Shown in pieces: positions 63,201 to 64,000 of a stretch of DNA of 64,000 bases; within the stretch, counting starts at the first letter, position 1; each line of letters begins with the position of its first letter. The DNA lies in contig JAJIRX010000160.1 of NCBI GenBank assembly GCA_023853785.1, forward strand, positions 248,001-312,000, written 5' to 3'. Under the pieces are notes generated by a model. It made no database searches, was not told the origin of the DNA, and was given only the letters and a program-made list of their open reading frames with translations. The position numbers were made by a program, and so were the translations under genes. The stretch comes from Psilocybe azurescens (lineage: Eukaryota; Basidiomycota; Agaricomycetes; Agaricales; Agrocybaceae).

Positions 63201-63679
63201 TAGGACGTATGTAAGTTTAGTAGTCTTCTCTATACAGTGAAGAAGTCACCTAGGATGGAAGGATGTCGCAGTCTGCCCAGAGCTGATGCCTGATAGATTG
63301 CGTGGAGGCAATAATTAATCGATGGTATATGGGTCATATAACGCAGATAACGCACCTCTGCCTTCATAACTTCAATCACTCTCTCCTTGGACTGCGGGCC
63401 TAATCTTTCCATGTCGGGTCCTCGTTTGTCGAATGTCCATACAGACACGCGTTTGTTAGTGACTTTATGCCATGCTGATTGTACCTTCCACAAGCCAATA
63501 TGAAAAGTGGGAGTTGCAGCAGGTGGAGCAGAAAGTGAGGTTCCGGTTGAGGTTCCTCCTGGAGTAGACGGCCTGCTAGTACCCAATCCCAGCCCCTGTG
63601 ACGGAGACCCGATGCTGTATGACTGGTTTATGTTGGTCCGGACAAAGAAGGAACTGGCAGCAGCAAACATGTTGGCCAT
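60269..63679 (-). CDS. SCY1-like pseudokinase (SCYL2/CVAK104 type)
   Basis: Predicted clathrin/AP-associated trafficking scaffold with an inactive kinase domain. Start at 63679: MANMFAAASSFFVRTNINQS. The kinase-like region reads VWTFDKRGPDMERLGP, LGRLRHPSILEMVEPLEETR, then LIHSHLSPETVVINGAGDWK and ISGLGLTI. The HRD catalytic loop and the DFG are both replaced, as in SCYL2. RSFDYMAPEYALDEQLVTAS and DMYSLGCILYAVHCKGNPPF follow. The central HEAT-like solenoid runs PYILPNVFVISQNLSASQF, SFSFADVLPLVYNALESEHA, VVQEKALKVVPGLCETIDY. A disordered Pro/Ser/Thr/Gln-rich tail has acidic-tryptophan motifs (NASWDDDVWGSIF) and ends DDWGDFDPLS, typical of clathrin or adaptor binding. About 900 residues; introns roughly every 200 nt. 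Confidence 0.87.
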
Positions 63680-63902
63680 CCCAATAGGTGAAAGGACTTG
63701 ATGTCCAAGTAGTCCTTAGTGGATATCTATGGTCGTAAGTTAAAGGACTCAAGTCCGATCATACCTTCCTAATTTGATGCAGCAGTGCTATGGACACTCG
63801 ACATTCGATACGCACACTGTCAGCCACTTGTTACTAGGACCATAAATACTATGTCCTCTGTGCCCACTATATTTCTTACTTCTTTACTCATAACTCTTCC
63901 TA
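63680..63902. promoter_or_regulatory. Divergent promoter region SCYL2 / right-edge gene
   Basis: 223 bp upstream of the SCYL2 start and of the ATG at 63903. The plus-strand side has a CATAAATACT stretch followed by a pyrimidine-rich leader (TTTCTTACTTCTTTACTC), a typical fungal core-promoter arrangement. Confidence 0.45.
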
Positions 63903-64000
63903 ATGAGATTCTTCAAGGCTTTCAACCTCCTCCATCGCCGGACTAAATCCGCCACTTTCGTACCAGGCGTTTCAGCACACACACTAGACTTCCCGACAGT
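63903..64000 (+). CDS. Start of a gene truncated by the window edge
   Basis: From ATG 63903 the frame stays open to the window end (32 codons): MRFFKAFNLLHRRTKSATFV, then PGVSAHTLDFPT. The basic, amphipathic N terminus could be a mitochondrial presequence or a membrane-associating helix. No family assignment is possible from so little sequence. The pyrimidine-rich stretch just before the ATG supports a genuine start. Confidence 0.35.
   Translation, partial: MRFFKAFNLLHRRTKSATFVPGVSAHTLDFPT

Overview
The window is nuclear DNA from a filamentous fungus, most likely a mushroom-forming basidiomycete (Agaricomycetes). The evidence is gene-dense eukaryotic DNA, nearly every gene cut by many 45-65 nt introns, intergenic gaps often of 100-400 bp, a fungal housekeeping gene set, and secreted family-44 glycoside hydrolases of the kind found in wood or litter decayers. 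No transposon, CRISPR array, rRNA or convincing tRNA was found.

Layout. 1-7.6 kb: two tandem secreted GH44 endoglucanase/xyloglucanase paralogues on the plus strand. 8.5-15.2 kb (minus): a vacuolar-type Ca2+/H+ exchanger, a histidine phosphatase, and a DOA1/PLAA ubiquitin-binding protein. 16.3-18.8 kb (plus): a RAP1-like telomere protein with BRCT and Myb domains. 19.1-21.1 kb (minus): Rag GTPase GTR1 and lumazine synthase RIB4. 21.2-24.6 kb (plus): SRP40/Nopp140 and an alpha/beta hydrolase. 25.1-30.8 kb (minus): a TilS-type tRNA-Ile lysidine synthetase and a YTH m6A reader. 31.0-33.6 kb (plus): an EF-hand type-II NADH dehydrogenase. 33.7-47.4 kb (minus): GPI10 mannosyltransferase, meiotic HOP1, and the large PI 4-kinase STT4. 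47.9-48.8 kb (plus): an unrecognised helical protein. 48.8-53.6 kb (minus): NAD(P)HX epimerase, a MYND-finger protein and a glutaminyl cyclase-like M28 enzyme. 53.8-54.4 kb (plus): TRAPP subunit TRS23. 55.5-60.1 kb (plus): HRQ1 helicase. 60.3-63.7 kb (minus): SCYL2-type pseudokinase. A plus-strand gene probably starts at the right edge.

The genes are mostly unrelated housekeeping functions, as usual in fungal genomes. The only evident functional cluster is the GH44 pair.

Three observations stand out. (1) In STT4, right after the DFG motif of the kinase domain, restoring the conserved GPGG stretch requires an intron with AT-AC ends (ATGAGT...AC) followed by an 8-nt microexon. A second microexon of 10 nt lies at the C terminus. 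(2) Three further introns have GC-AG ends; one is directly comparable with a GT-AG intron in the tandem GH44 paralogue. (3) At least sixteen single-base length errors in or beside homopolymers break otherwise conserved reading frames in thirteen genes. Their density and type point to consensus sequencing error rather than pseudogenes, so every frame break here should be read with that in mind. Gene boundaries are start codon to stop codon by hand splicing; no transcript data were available.
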